This document shows positions 34,429-42,653 of a stretch of DNA of 64,000 bases, piece after piece; position 1 is the first letter of the stretch, and the number at the start of each line of letters is the position of its first letter. Made by a program: the position numbers and the translations under genes. Source of the DNA: Phenylobacterium sp. (lineage in GTDB: Bacteria > Pseudomonadota > Alphaproteobacteria > Caulobacterales > Caulobacteraceae); NCBI RefSeq assembly GCF_030679875.1, contig NZ_JAUXSP010000021.1, positions 1-64,000 of the forward strand. The letters run 5' to 3'. The notes below the pieces were generated by a model. The model worked only from the letters and a program-made list of their open reading frames with translations, was not told the origin of the DNA and did no database searches.

Positions 34429-35091
34429 ATGCCCATGGCGGAGCCTGACGCCCCCCGCGCGACCACCCCCTTCTCTCTACCTGACGTGCTGCGAGCCCTT
34501 CGACAGAGACGCGGCCTTGGGGTCGCAACCGTCGCTCGCGCCATGGGACTGCCTGTGAGGACCTACCAGAACTTCGAGGCTGACCTCAGCGGCGCCTCCC
34601 CAGCGCGGCTCCAGGCCTTTGCGGAAGCCACCGACTGCGACGGGATGGCGCTTATCCTTTGTGCTGGAGGCGCCAATCCGGGCCTGGCCCTGGCCTGCGC
34701 CGACAATAAGGCTGTTTCGATCGCCGTCAGCGCTGTTGAAGACCTCTACGCAGACATCGGCGCCGAGATGGGCGCGCTGACCGCAGCCGAAATCATCAAC
34801 GCCTTTGATCAGGCTCGAGGGTTGTTGCAGGACGACGTTTTTGCGCAGTCTCGCGGCCGAGCCGATCGTACGCCTAGCTCAGAGAGTCTTCTGACCCACC
34901 GACAGCTAGAATGTCTGCGATGGGCCCAGGCCGGGAAGAGCTCCAACGACATCGGCGTGATCCTGGGCATCTCACACCGAACGGTTGATTGTCACATCGC
35001 CGAAGCTTGCGCGAGGTTGGAGGTCAGGACCCGCGTTCAGGCGGTTTCGCAAGCCATCGAGCTGGGACTCCTAGCGCCGCGGCCTCGGTAA
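34429..35091 (+). CDS. regulator with XRE-like N-terminus and LuxR C-terminal HTH
   Basis: A 220-residue transcriptional regulator with two DNA-binding-type domains. The N-terminal part (LPDVLRALRQRRGLGVATVARAMGLPVRTYQNFEADLSGASPARLQAFAEAT) is an XRE helix-turn-helix. The C-terminal part (LLTHRQLECLRWAQAGKSSNDIGVILGISHRTVDCHIAEACARLEVRTRVQAVSQAIELGLL) is a GerE/LuxR helix-turn-helix. There is no autoinducer or receiver domain. ATG 34429 or 34435 are both possible; neither has a strong ribosome site. It is divergent from the lasso GntR gene and may belong to the same control circuit. Confidence 0.82.
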   Translation: MPMAEPDAPRATTPFSLPDVLRALRQRRGLGVATVARAMGLPVRTYQNFEADLSGASPARLQAFAEATDCDGMALILCAGGANPGLALACADNKAVSIAVSAVEDLYADIGAEMGALTAAEIINAFDQARGLLQDDVFAQSRGRADRTPSSESLLTHRQLECLRWAQAGKSSNDIGVILGISHRTVDCHIAEACARLEVRTRVQAVSQAIELGLLAPRPR

Positions 35092-35099
35092 ACTTACGG
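35086..35099. promoter_or_regulatory. near-palindrome CGGTAAACTTACGG
   Basis: Arms GTAA/TTAC around AC, overlapping the stop codon of the LuxR-type gene. It resembles the elements at 7314, 19911 and 23818, but its centre differs. A chance resemblance is possible. Confidence 0.25.
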
Positions 35100-35516
35100 G
35101 GTCACGCCCTCACCTTCGCCTATCAAGGCCGGGCCTATGCCGGCTGGCGGCGAGGGCTGCACTTTGTGAACGCCGCCGCATCGGTAAGCCAAGACCGCCA
35201 GCATCCGCACTCTGCCGGCTGGTCCGCAGACGCTTTTCGCCAAACCGAAGGGGAGGCCGTGAGCCTTGATCAAAGCCAGCACGGGCGCCGGTATGCGCAT
35301 CAACCTCACCTATCGCTATGGCGCGTCAGATCAGGCTAGAAATTCATGCCCTTACGGGCGCCGACGCCTTCGCTGGCTAGCCACCCCAAAGAGACGCTCG
35401 CCGCAAACCTCACGGCGGCCAGCGTCAAAGCCGTAGCCTGGCTTGCGAAATTCTGAACATGGGGCCCTCGCGATCCTGCCGGGCCTTGGCCCTGGACGGG
35501 GTGGCCGGCTGACAAT
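35100..35516. other. intergenic stretch without a supported gene
   Basis: These 417 bases contain only short frames. One frame around 35270-35330 reads AGMRINLTYRYGAS, which looks like a beta-strand from an outer-membrane barrel, but it is bounded by a stop and cannot be extended. It may be the remnant of a deleted receptor gene; nothing firmer can be said. Confidence 0.4.
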
Positions 35517-36683
35517 CTAGCGCCCGCGGGTCAGGGCCCGGTACTCGACCAGCCGCTCCTTGTCGCGCCGCACCTGGTCGCCAATGGTGTTGTCGACGTC
35601 CAGCGAAGCGAAGCGCACCCAGCCGTCCAGACCCAGCTTGTCCTTCACCGCCGCGGTCGGCGTTTGCCACCGGACGTAGGATATCCAGGACACGACCACG
35701 CCCATGATCAGCGCCACCAGTTGCAAGCCGCGGAAGCCGGCCTCATTCCCCTCCGGGGCGGGCCAAAAGGCGAAAATGGCCAGCCAGATGATCAGGACAA
35801 GCGGTGTGGTGATCCGGCCGACCCAACGCATCCAGTAGCGCTCGCGCCGCACGCGCCAGAGCTCCATCTGGGCGTACTTCTCCAGATACTCCATCCGCGC
35901 GCCGATCCACATGACCAGCCGGGTCAAGAACAGAGCGCGCTGGCCCCAGCCCTTGCCGTCCATCTGAAACTGGGTTTCGGCCTGATCGGCCATGGCGCGA
36001 GCGTTGGTGAACAGGTTCTGCAGCTCCCGCGTGCGCTGCACGATCTCCCGCGAAAGCTCGTAGGAATCGTTTTCCAGACGGAACCGGTACTGGATGAACA
36101 GGATGGCTGAGACGCCGTAGAACACGCCGGCCGTCATCAACATGCCCAGGACAGCCAGGGCCAGCCCCTGGACCTGATCGCCCATCCACCGCGCAAAGAG
36201 CGTTGGCCCCAGCACCGCCATGGCCGCGAACCCGATCAGCGCCAGCCCCTGCGTCAGTCGCTTGATCCCCACATGTACCAGCAGCGCGCCGAACACCCGG
36301 CGGCCATAGCCGTGAATGCGCCCGCGAATGTCGGCGTCCACCGGAAAGCGTTCCTCGATCTGGCGGGTGAACAGGACATGGAAGCGGTCGGGCTTGTTCT
36401 CAGTTTCCCAGAACGGAAAGATGTCCAGCGCCTGATTGAAATACTGGTCGATGTTGGCGGAGATGACCGAGATCGCCTCGGGATCCAGGGTGAAATAGTC
36501 ACTCTCCTGGATCGGGCGCAGGATGCCGTCGCGGGCGCCGATCGGCTCGGGCCGCGTGGCAGGCGTGGCTGGCGGTGTGATGCGATTGGGGATGTCAGCC
36601 GCGCCAGGGGGCGGGGCCGCCTGGGCGGCGAAGGCCGTCGGGTTCGGATTGGGCGCGGTGGCCGTCTGGTCGTCATGGGACAT
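35517..36683 (-). CDS. multi-span membrane protein of unknown function
   Basis: A 388-residue protein with a Pro/Ala-rich N-terminal tail (residues 1-50), a soluble part with DQYFNQALDIFPFWETENKPDRFHVLFTRQIEERFP, four membrane helices in two pairs (GLALIGFAAMAVLGPTLFA, LALAVLGMLMTAGVFYGVSAILFI; LVLIIWLAIFAFW, GLQLVALIMGVVVSWISY) and a helical segment between them (YELSREIVQRTRELQNLFTNARAMADQAE). No known domain is recognised. Codon use is like its neighbours, so it is probably a native gene. It is divergent from map. Confidence 0.75.
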   Translation of the reverse strand: MSHDDQTATAPNPNPTAFAAQAAPPPGAADIPNRITPPATPATRPEPIGARDGILRPIQESDYFTLDPEAISVISANIDQYFNQALDIFPFWETENKPDRFHVLFTRQIEERFPVDADIRGRIHGYGRRVFGALLVHVGIKRLTQGLALIGFAAMAVLGPTLFARWMGDQVQGLALAVLGMLMTAGVFYGVSAILFIQYRFRLENDSYELSREIVQRTRELQNLFTNARAMADQAETQFQMDGKGWGQRALFLTRLVMWIGARMEYLEKYAQMELWRVRRERYWMRWVGRITTPLVLIIWLAIFAFWPAPEGNEAGFRGLQLVALIMGVVVSWISYVRWQTPTAAVKDKLGLDGWVRFASLDVDNTIGDQVRRDKERLVEYRALTRGR

Positions 36684-37005
36684 GGCGGACGCTGTGAACC
36701 CCCTGAAGCTGAACGGCGAAGCTTAGGATGCAGACGAAGTTCAGCCGACGACGTTCGCCCCCAAGGCGAAGCTGCTGGGTTGATATCGCCGTTATCCTTG
36801 TCTCGCCGCAAGTGACGTTTCGGTCAGGTAAGCTCGGCCATGCTGGTCACGGGCGCCGCACCGTCGCCTGCGGTCCCTTGGCGAGGCTCGGCGGCCGTTG
36901 AAGTTTTGTGCTAAGATTGCGACATAGCCTTCATTCAGACGTTTCGACGCCGCCGCCGCCCGCCGGGCAGGCCGGGCGCCGTCGGACCGGGAGTTTCGCA
37001 CCGCC
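36684..37005. other. intergenic stretch upstream of map
   Basis: The 322 bases contain the divergent promoters of the membrane protein and map. Short antisense frames over map extend into it but are shadows. No palindrome or hairpin stands out. Confidence 0.4.
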
Positions 37006-37830
37006 ATGAGCACCACCGACGTTCTTGAAGCCGAGTTCCGCGACGGCCAGATCCGCACCCATGGGCCCGAAGGTTTTGAAGGCATGCGCAAGGCTGGCCG
37101 GCTGGCCGCCGAGTGCCTCGACATGCTGACCCCCCATGTGGTTCCTGGCGTCGTCACCGATGATCTCGACCGCATGGCGCGGGAGTTCATCCTCGATCAC
37201 GGCGCCCTGCCCGCCTGTCTCTTCTATCGGGGCTACGCCAAGACCGTCTGCATCTCGGTCAATCACGTGGTCTGTCACGGCATCCCTGGCGAGCGGACGC
37301 TCCGTGAGGGCGACATCGCCAATATTGATGTCACCGCCATCCTGGATGGCTGGCACGGCGACCACAGCCGTATGTACGGGGTTGGTCCCGTCTCGGCCCG
37401 GTCCAAGCGGCTGGTGGAGGTGACCTATGAATCCATCGCCCGCGGCATCGCGGCGGTGAAGCCCGGCGCCACCACCGGCGATATCGGCCACGCCATCCAG
37501 TCCTATGTGGAGTCCATGCGCTGCTCCGTCGTCCGCGACTTCTGCGGCCATGGCCTGGGCAAGGTGTTCCACGACGCGCCCAACATCCTTCATTTCGGGC
37601 AACCGGGCCAAGGCGAGGTGCTGCAGGCGGGCATGTTCTTCACCATCGAGCCCATGGTGAACCTGGGCAAACCGGCGGTGAAGGTGCTGGCCGACGGCTG
37701 GACGGCGGTGACCCGCGATAAGTCCCTCTCAGCCCAATGCGAGCACTCCATCGGTGTGACCGAGGACGGGGCCGAGATCTTCACCGCCTCCCCCGCCGGC
37801 CTCTTCCAGCCACCGATCGAGACCGCCTGA
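37006..37830 (+). CDS. map: methionine aminopeptidase, type I
   Basis: A 274-residue type I methionine aminopeptidase. The metal ligands are visible: Asp in NIDVTAILDGWHGDHSRMY (two Asp), His in CGHGLGKVFHDAPNILHFG, Glu in FTIEPMVNLG and Glu in SAQCEHSIGVTEDG. It removes the initiator methionine from new proteins and is essential in most bacteria. The N-terminus has about 20 extra residues before GPEGFEGMRKAGRLAAECL. In many alphaproteobacteria it follows sfsA closely; here 16 kb lie between them. Confidence 0.96.
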   Translation: MSTTDVLEAEFRDGQIRTHGPEGFEGMRKAGRLAAECLDMLTPHVVPGVVTDDLDRMAREFILDHGALPACLFYRGYAKTVCISVNHVVCHGIPGERTLREGDIANIDVTAILDGWHGDHSRMYGVGPVSARSKRLVEVTYESIARGIAAVKPGATTGDIGHAIQSYVESMRCSVVRDFCGHGLGKVFHDAPNILHFGQPGQGEVLQAGMFFTIEPMVNLGKPAVKVLADGWTAVTRDKSLSAQCEHSIGVTEDGAEIFTASPAGLFQPPIETA

Positions 37831-37835
37831 GCCGC

Positions 37836-38409
37836 TCAGCGCGCCTGACGAAGGTGGTGGAGGGCTTCGCGATAGCGGCGTGACAGCGGCGCCGAAAGGT
37901 CGCCCAGCGCGATCGACAATCGCCTGAGCCTTCGGGCGCCAGTCCGGTCACGGCGGCGCCGTTGACCAGCCAAGATCGGTGCGTCCGTAGCGGAACTCGG
38001 CCACCGCCTCGGCCAGATCATCCAGGATCGCGAAGGCCGCGGCCCGTAACAGGATGAATAAGCCTACATGCCCAAAGGCGAACAATCCCGCGCCCAAGAC
38101 ATGCGCAGCCATGGCGGCGACCAGAGCCCGCGGCTGGCCCCAGCGCAGTATGAAAAAGGGCGCCCAGGCCAGCAGCGCGATGGCCAGCCAGCTTGACCCC
38201 TCATAGATGAGATGAAGTCCGACGGACTCACGCCCACCGCGGGAGAAGCCGAGCACGTTCAGCAGATAGATAGCGCCCGCCACCACCATGATGACCGCCC
38301 AACCGAGGGCGAGCTGACGCCGCGCGTCACCCCCTGGCCGATCGCTGGCCATCATCGACCTCCGCCGCTGGGCCCTGAGACCGCGCCGTTCATCTCCGCC
38401 GGCTTTCAA
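37836..38409 (-). pseudogene. decayed LytTR-type transcriptional regulator
   Basis: The upstream part (38409-37948) encodes about 150 residues with four membrane helices (LGWAVIMVVAGAIYLLNVLGF, SWLAIALLAWAPFFILRW, LVAAMAAHVLGAGLFAFG, LFILLRAAAFAILDDL), the N-terminal sensor of membrane LytTR proteins, and then stops. The downstream end, in another frame (to 37836), reads LGDLSAPLSRRYREALHHL, the typical last strand and helix of a LytTR DNA-binding domain. Most of the DNA-binding domain between them is missing. The gene therefore seems to have lost an internal part and its frame. Confidence 0.65.
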
Positions 38410-38483
38410 GTCTGATATAGGTTCTCAGAAGTAACGGAAAAGCCTCGTAATTTTTCGTCTCACAGGCATGGGAGCTAATGGTT

Positions 38484-38497
38484 GCGCTAATTAGCGC
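38484..38497. promoter_or_regulatory. 14-bp perfect palindrome GCGCTAATTAGCGC
   Basis: A perfect dyad in the AT-richer leader between the LytTR remnant and hipB, 34 bases upstream of the first hip operator. It differs from the hip operators. It could be a binding site of a second regulator or a junction left by insertion. Confidence 0.4.
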
Positions 38498-38530
38498 GGA
38501 AGTTCTCCCACCAACTGCCTAGTCGAACCT

Positions 38531-38629
38531 TATGCCGAAACGCGCATAGAACCATTTTATGCGGGTTTACGCATATCTTGTTTATATGCTCGAAATCACA
38601 TATTGCTATCTTATGCGATTTCTCGCATA
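38531..38629 (+). promoter_or_regulatory. hipBA promoter region with four evenly spaced operators
   Basis: Four 18-base elements of the form TATGCG-N6-CGCATA: TATGCCGAAACGCGCATA (38531-38548), TATGCGGGTTTACGCATA (38558-38575), a degenerate TATGCTCGAAATCACATA (38585-38602) and TATGCGATTTCTCGCATA (38612-38629). Their centres are exactly 27 bases apart. E. coli HipB also binds four operators (TATCC-N8-GGATA), so these are the expected HipB sites with a different half-site. The last one ends 21 bases before the hipB start. Confidence 0.85.
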
Positions 38630-38650
38630 ACCAGTGGGAAGGAGACTCCC

Positions 38651-38902
38651 ATGAACCGGATAGCTCGCTCCCCGGGCCAAGTCGGCAACCTCATACAGCG
38701 ATTTAGAAAGCTGAAGGGGATGAGTCAGACAGAACTCGCCGAACGATCAGGCATGCGCCAAGAGCTGATTTCCAAGATCGAAAGCGGCCACAACGGCGCA
38801 AAAATCTCATCGATCTGCGATCTGCTCGCGGCGCTTGATCTGGAAATGACAATTGGTCCTCGATCGAAAAGCTCATCCACCGATATCGAGGACATCTTCT
38901 GA
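38651..38902 (+). CDS. hipB: HipB-like antitoxin
   Basis: An 83-residue XRE-type helix-turn-helix protein (LIQRFRKLKGMSQTELAERSGMRQELISKIESGHNGAKISSICDLLAALDLEMTI). It is the antitoxin and autorepressor of the module. ATG 38651 has GGAAGGAG 8 bases upstream; the frame is open to 38603, inside the operators. The stop overlaps the hipA start (TGATG). The gene and its leader are clearly lower in GC than the surroundings, which suggests recent acquisition. Confidence 0.9.
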   Translation: MNRIARSPGQVGNLIQRFRKLKGMSQTELAERSGMRQELISKIESGHNGAKISSICDLLAALDLEMTIGPRSKSSSTDIEDIF

Positions 38903-40230
38903 TGGGGCGTCGCAAGACCCATGCGCCGCTCAATGTGCTCATCAACAATCGTCTGGTCGGGCGATTGGAGAAAGAGCCAGGTGGCGCAATCGCGTTTCAG
39001 TATGACCAGAGTTGGCTCGACTGGCCGCCACACTTCCCGATCTCATTGTCGCTACCGCCAAGAAAGGCCACCTTCCGGGGCGAGCAGGTTGTGGCGGTTT
39101 TCGACAACTTGCTGCCGGACAATCCGACGGTTCGCCGCCTCATAGCTGAGAAGACTGGCGCGCAAGGCGCCGATTCCTACAGCCTGTTGGAGCAGATCGG
39201 CCGCGACTGTGTGGGGGCCATGCAGTTCCTGCCCGACGGCATGGTGATCGACGCATTCCAACCGATTGAAGGCGAGCCGGTCAGCGACGAAGAGATCGAG
39301 GCTATCCTCGCTAACCTCGCGCGCGCACCGCTCGGCATCGATACCGAACAGGAGTTTCGGATTTCGGTGGCGGGCGCTCAGGAAAAAACGGCGTTGCTGT
39401 TTCATGAGGGCCGTTGGAAACGCCCGATCGGCACGACGCCGACGACCCACATCCTCAAACCCCAGCTAGGAGAAATCCCGACGCCTTGGGGCCTGATCGA
39501 TCTGTCAAACAGCGTCGAGAACGAACACTACTGCTTGAAACTTCTGGAAGGGTTCGGCTTCCAGGTCGCCCAGACAGAGATTGCGACGTTCGGCGCGCGC
39601 CGTGTTCTCGTCGTCGAGCGCTTTGATCGGCGCTGGCGGGGCGATAGCCAACTCCTACGTCTTCCGCAGGAGGATTGCTGTCAGGCGCTGTCGATACCTT
39701 CGAGCCGGAAGTATCAAAACCAACAAGGCCCGAGCGCGGTCGACATCATCACGCTGCTCCAGGGCAGCGACGAGCCGCTCAAGGATCAGGCTGCCTTCTT
39801 CAAGAGTCAGATCATCTTCTGGCTGATCGGCGCCACCGACGGGCATGGCAAGAACTTCAGCGTCTTTATCCGGCCCGGCGGCCGCTTCGAGCTGACGCCA
39901 TTCTATGACGTTCTAAGTGCGCAGCCCGCATTCGATGCGAGGCAAATCCCGCACCACAAATACAAGCTGGCAATGTCGGTTGGAGCGAACCGTCATTACA
40001 AAATCCTCGATGTGCATGGTCGTCATTTTGTGGAGACGGCAAAGGAAGCAGGTCTCGGCCAGGCGATCATCAGACAGGTTCTGGATGAGGTCCGCCGTGA
40101 TGCACTCCCGGCGGCGGAACTTGCCCTCAGCCGCATGCCGGCAGACTTCCATGCTGACATTCACTCATCGGTCGTGAACGCGATGACCGGACGCCTGCGG
40201 CAACTGGAAACGGCTTTCGAAGCGATTTGA
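38902..40230 (+). CDS. hipA: HipA-like serine/threonine kinase toxin
   Basis: A 442-residue HipA. The N-terminal subdomain (LNVLINNRLVGRLEKEPGG...FDNLLPDNPTVRRLIAEK) and the motif ISVAGAQEKTALLF with the autophosphorylated-serine loop are present, as are the ATP-binding THILKPQ and the catalytic loop GATDGHGKNFSVF with Asp313. The metal-binding Asp lies in TPFYDVLSA. HipA phosphorylates glutamyl-tRNA synthetase in E. coli, leading to growth arrest; the target here is unknown. All key residues look intact, so the toxin is probably active. It is coupled to hipB by a TGATG overlap. Confidence 0.95.
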   Translation: MGRRKTHAPLNVLINNRLVGRLEKEPGGAIAFQYDQSWLDWPPHFPISLSLPPRKATFRGEQVVAVFDNLLPDNPTVRRLIAEKTGAQGADSYSLLEQIGRDCVGAMQFLPDGMVIDAFQPIEGEPVSDEEIEAILANLARAPLGIDTEQEFRISVAGAQEKTALLFHEGRWKRPIGTTPTTHILKPQLGEIPTPWGLIDLSNSVENEHYCLKLLEGFGFQVAQTEIATFGARRVLVVERFDRRWRGDSQLLRLPQEDCCQALSIPSSRKYQNQQGPSAVDIITLLQGSDEPLKDQAAFFKSQIIFWLIGATDGHGKNFSVFIRPGGRFELTPFYDVLSAQPAFDARQIPHHKYKLAMSVGANRHYKILDVHGRHFVETAKEAGLGQAIIRQVLDEVRRDALPAAELALSRMPADFHADIHSSVVNAMTGRLRQLETAFEAI

Positions 40231-40250
40231 AGCGGACCTTCGCTTGCACC

Positions 40251-40500
40251 ATGATGTTTCAGACGCATCGGATGGCGGGCGAGCGCGGCGCTTTTCGAAA
40301 GCGCCTGCGGGACGCCGTCAACGTGGATATGGCCCGTCAGGCCATCGCGGCGGGCCGGACCCTGCGCATCACCGTCTACGGTCACCGGGCGTCGGTCGCG
40401 ACGGGGTCGCAAGCTTCGTGGCGCTTGGGATGATCCAGAGCGCGATCCCTATGAGCTCACCCGGCTTTACGGGGGAAACGCGCTCAAATTCTTGAAGCTG
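40251..40500 (+). pseudogene. frameshifted small gene downstream of hipA
   Basis: Two good coding stretches lie in different frames. The first (from ATG 40272) reads RDAVNVDMARQAIAAGRTLRITVYGHRASV, and the second reads GRKLRGAWDDPERDPYELTRLYGGNALKFLKLE. A switch of one base at the GGGG run near 40402-40405 joins them into one small protein of about 75 residues. I do not recognise the family. It may be a true frameshift or a sequencing error in the G run. No clean stop is seen right after the second part. Confidence 0.4.
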
Positions 40501-40526
40501 GAGCGAGTAAAGCGCGTGGGCGGTTT

Positions 40527-40548
40527 GGGCGCGGAACGAGCCGCGCCC
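40527..40548. terminator. strong hairpin downstream of the DUF6481 gene
   Basis: GGGCGCGG and CCGCGCCC form a perfect 8-bp stem with a 6-base loop, 27 bases past the stop of the minus-strand DUF6481 gene. No T-run follows in either direction, so it is only a probable terminator or stabilising hairpin. Confidence 0.5.
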
Positions 40549-40575
40549 AGGCCTGGACGACGTCGACAGATCTGT

Positions 40576-40935
40576 CTACTGGCGCGCCTTGCGGGCGGCG
40601 TAGCGACGGTCGCGAGCTTCTTTTTGTTCGGCCTTGGTCAGCGCCTTGCGCGCCTTGCGTTCGCCGCGCTTGGCGTCGAGGGCTTCGGCGGCCACGGCTT
40701 CTTCAGCCAGGCGGGCGGCTTCTTCAGCCTCGGCGGCGGCCAGCTTCTTGGCGTCCTTGGTGGCCTGGCGCTCCTGGCGCACGCGCTCCAGCTCTGCCTC
40801 GCGCAGGGCGGCGCGTTCGGCGAACTGCGGGTCGGACACGGCCGCCTTGGGCTTCATCTTGGCCAGCAGGGCCTTCTTGGCCTCCGCGGCGGTCTTCAGG
40901 CGTTCAGAGAAACCCGTGCGTTCGTCTTGGTTCAT
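40576..40935 (-). CDS. DUF6481 family protein
   Basis: A 119-residue, strongly charged, helical protein (SERLKTAAEAKKALLAKMKPKAAVSDPQFAERAALREAEL..., KRGERKARKALTKAEQKEARDRRYAARKARQ). It matches the DUF6481 family common in alphaproteobacteria, of unknown function; high Lys/Arg content suggests nucleic-acid contact. Its start overlaps the upstream 80-residue gene by 4 bases, so the two are one operon. No signal peptide. Confidence 0.8.
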   Translation of the reverse strand: MNQDERTGFSERLKTAAEAKKALLAKMKPKAAVSDPQFAERAALREAELERVRQERQATKDAKKLAAAEAEEAARLAEEAVAAEALDAKRGERKARKALTKAEQKEARDRRYAARKARQ

Positions 40936-41174
40936 GTGGAGCTTTCATCATGTTGCGCCGCCTCAGCGGCTTCGGGGGGCGTGTCGGTCGGTTCAGGCGG
41001 ATGGAAGGTGGCCGCACAGATGGCCTGAAGGTGTCGGCGGACCGAATAGGTGGCGAGCAGCGCATCAACCGCCCGGCAACCCTCGATCTTCAGGCGGGTC
41101 TTCAGCTGGGCGAGGTCGGCGACCTCACCGGAGCGGGCGAGGAAATAGGCGCGTTCAAGGGTCGACATAGTCAT
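40932..41174 (-). CDS. hypothetical protein upstream of the DUF6481 gene
   Basis: An 80-residue protein with a helical N-terminal half (MSTLERAYFLARSGEVADLAQLKTRLKIEGCRAVDALLATYSVRRHLQAICAATF) and a Pro/Glu-rich tail. The start of that half suggests a small helical bundle; no family is recognised with certainty. The ATG at 41174 or 41168 (MSTLERA) is possible. The stop overlaps the DUF6481 start by 4 bases, which supports it as a real gene. Confidence 0.65.
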   Translation of the reverse strand: MTMSTLERAYFLARSGEVADLAQLKTRLKIEGCRAVDALLATYSVRRHLQAICAATFHPPEPTDTPPEAAEAAQHDESST

Positions 41175-41409
41175 CCTCTCAAGTTCGGCAGGACCAGAGG
41201 TCCTGGGCGAATTTCAGGGCCGGGCTGGTCATGCATAGGCGACAGCGCCCCCGGCCAGGCGGCGCGCGAAAATTCAAAATTGCGGTCGAGGATCGAAATA
41301 GGCTCGGGCTCGATCCGAAGAACAAGCGTGGAGAGCAACCGAACCCATGCAATATGTCGTCACTCTATCATCAAACCCTCGCAAAGGCCAGGGCGCGGCG
41401 GCGGCCATC

Positions 41410-41880
41410 CTACTTCTCCGGCGCCCTGACGTGGGTCGCAGGCGGCGGGGCGATCTCGACCTTGCAGACGACCCCGGCGCCGGGCGCTACGGCGGCGTCT
41501 GAGGTCAGTCGGCTGAGCGTCCCCTCGGCCTCCCCCTTGATCCACCACTGCCACCCGTCTCCGGCATAGCGCGCGCCGCTGGCTGAGCGCGCCAGCGGCA
41601 GAAACCGGGTCTCCCCGCGATAGGTGATCATCGCCGCATCCTGGGTCCGATAGGAGACCTTGAGCCGTTCGCCGTTGGCGCAGCGGTAGGTCGCAGACAT
41701 GGCGCTCAAATCCGCCCGCTGCCCCAAGGGTTTGGCGGCCGGCGCCGCCGCCAGGGCCTTGACCGGCGTTGCGGTGGCGGCGGGCGGGTTTGCGGGAGCC
41801 TCACAGGCTCCCAGCCAGAGCGCTGACAGGGCGATAAGCGCGACGGGACGAAATGGGGTGGTCAGGGCCTTGTGCGACAT
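41410..41880 (-). CDS. MliC-like lysozyme inhibitor lipoprotein
   Basis: A 156-residue lipoprotein. The signal and lipobox run VALIALSALWLGAC (Cys at about residue 26), followed by an Ala/Pro linker. The C-terminal domain has the MliC pattern: YRCANGERLKVSY, AMITYRGETRFLPLARSASGARYAGDGWQWWIKGEAEGTL, and a late Cys (VVCKVEI) that would pair with the first. MliC proteins block C-type lysozyme at the cell surface. It stands alone on the minus strand. Confidence 0.82.
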   Translation of the reverse strand: MSHKALTTPFRPVALIALSALWLGACEAPANPPAATATPVKALAAAPAAKPLGQRADLSAMSATYRCANGERLKVSYRTQDAAMITYRGETRFLPLARSASGARYAGDGWQWWIKGEAEGTLSRLTSDAAVAPGAGVVCKVEIAPPPATHVRAPEK

Positions 41881-41923
41881 TGGAAACTCCGGCCCCTAGT
41901 CTAAACCTGACGAGCCTCCTCTC

Positions 41924-42550
41924 CTACCCCCTGGCGGCCTCCTCCCAGACCCGGAAGTCCTCGTCCTCCAGCAATCGGGCGGCATAGGCGCTCCCGGCCC
42001 CGTGATCGCCATAGTCGGACAGGTTCAGGCCGTAGGTGCGCAGGCGGGTGGCCACGGGGGTGAAAAAGGCGTCGGCGATCGACCAACTGCCCGCCAGGAA
42101 CGGCCCCCCGTGCCGCCCCAGCATCTCATCCCAAAGTCGCGCCAGCCTTGCGAGGTCGGCCTGACAGGCTGGCGACACTGCTCTGGCTTCCGGGACCTGG
42201 TCGAGGGCCATCGGGCACTCGCTCCGCAGCGCCATGAATCCCGAGTGCATCTGAGCCGCAGCCGACCGAGCCTGGGCCCGGGCGGACGGGTCGACGGGCC
42301 AGAGATGAGCGGCCGGATACTTCTCGGCCAGGTACTCGCAGATGGCGAGAGAGTCCCAGATCGTCAGGTCTCCATCCTTCAGGACCGGCGCAAGGCCGGA
42401 CGGCGCATAGACCGCCAGGTCGGCCTGGGTCGCCTCGCCCCGCCGCAGCTCGACCTCGGTTTCGGTAAAGGCGGCGCCGGTCTTGCGCAGGGCCAGCCAG
42501 GGCCGCAGCGACCAGGTCGACCACCGTCGCGTACCGATAATCAGCTCCAT
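41924..42550 (-). CDS. glutathione S-transferase family protein
   Basis: A 208-residue GST. The thioredoxin-like N-terminal domain begins MELIIGTRRWSTWSLRPWLAL, with Ser in the usual active-site region and the conserved cis-Pro in GLAPVLKDGDLTIWDSLAICEYL. The C-terminal helical domain has FLAGSWSIADAFFTPVATRL, the N-capping motif. ATG 42550 is preferred over 42580 because GAGGAGG lies 6 bases upstream and the fold begins there. The substrate is unknown; close relatives are often called GST or maleylacetoacetate isomerase-like. Confidence 0.9.
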   Translation of the reverse strand: MELIIGTRRWSTWSLRPWLALRKTGAAFTETEVELRRGEATQADLAVYAPSGLAPVLKDGDLTIWDSLAICEYLAEKYPAAHLWPVDPSARAQARSAAAQMHSGFMALRSECPMALDQVPEARAVSPACQADLARLARLWDEMLGRHGGPFLAGSWSIADAFFTPVATRLRTYGLNLSDYGDHGAGSAYAARLLEDEDFRVWEEAARG

Positions 42551-42653
42551 CGCCGCCTCCTCGAAATCTGGGTATCGCACTTGCCCAACCCTGGCAGAGA
42601 CTGTCTAGAGTGGACCTAACGATAAGAAGCCTTCCGCCCAGGAGACATCTTCC

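Noticed and set aside
35270..35340. Outer-membrane-barrel-like fragment AGMRINLTYRYGAS
   Set aside because: Too short and bounded by a stop; the resemblance to a receptor end could be chance.
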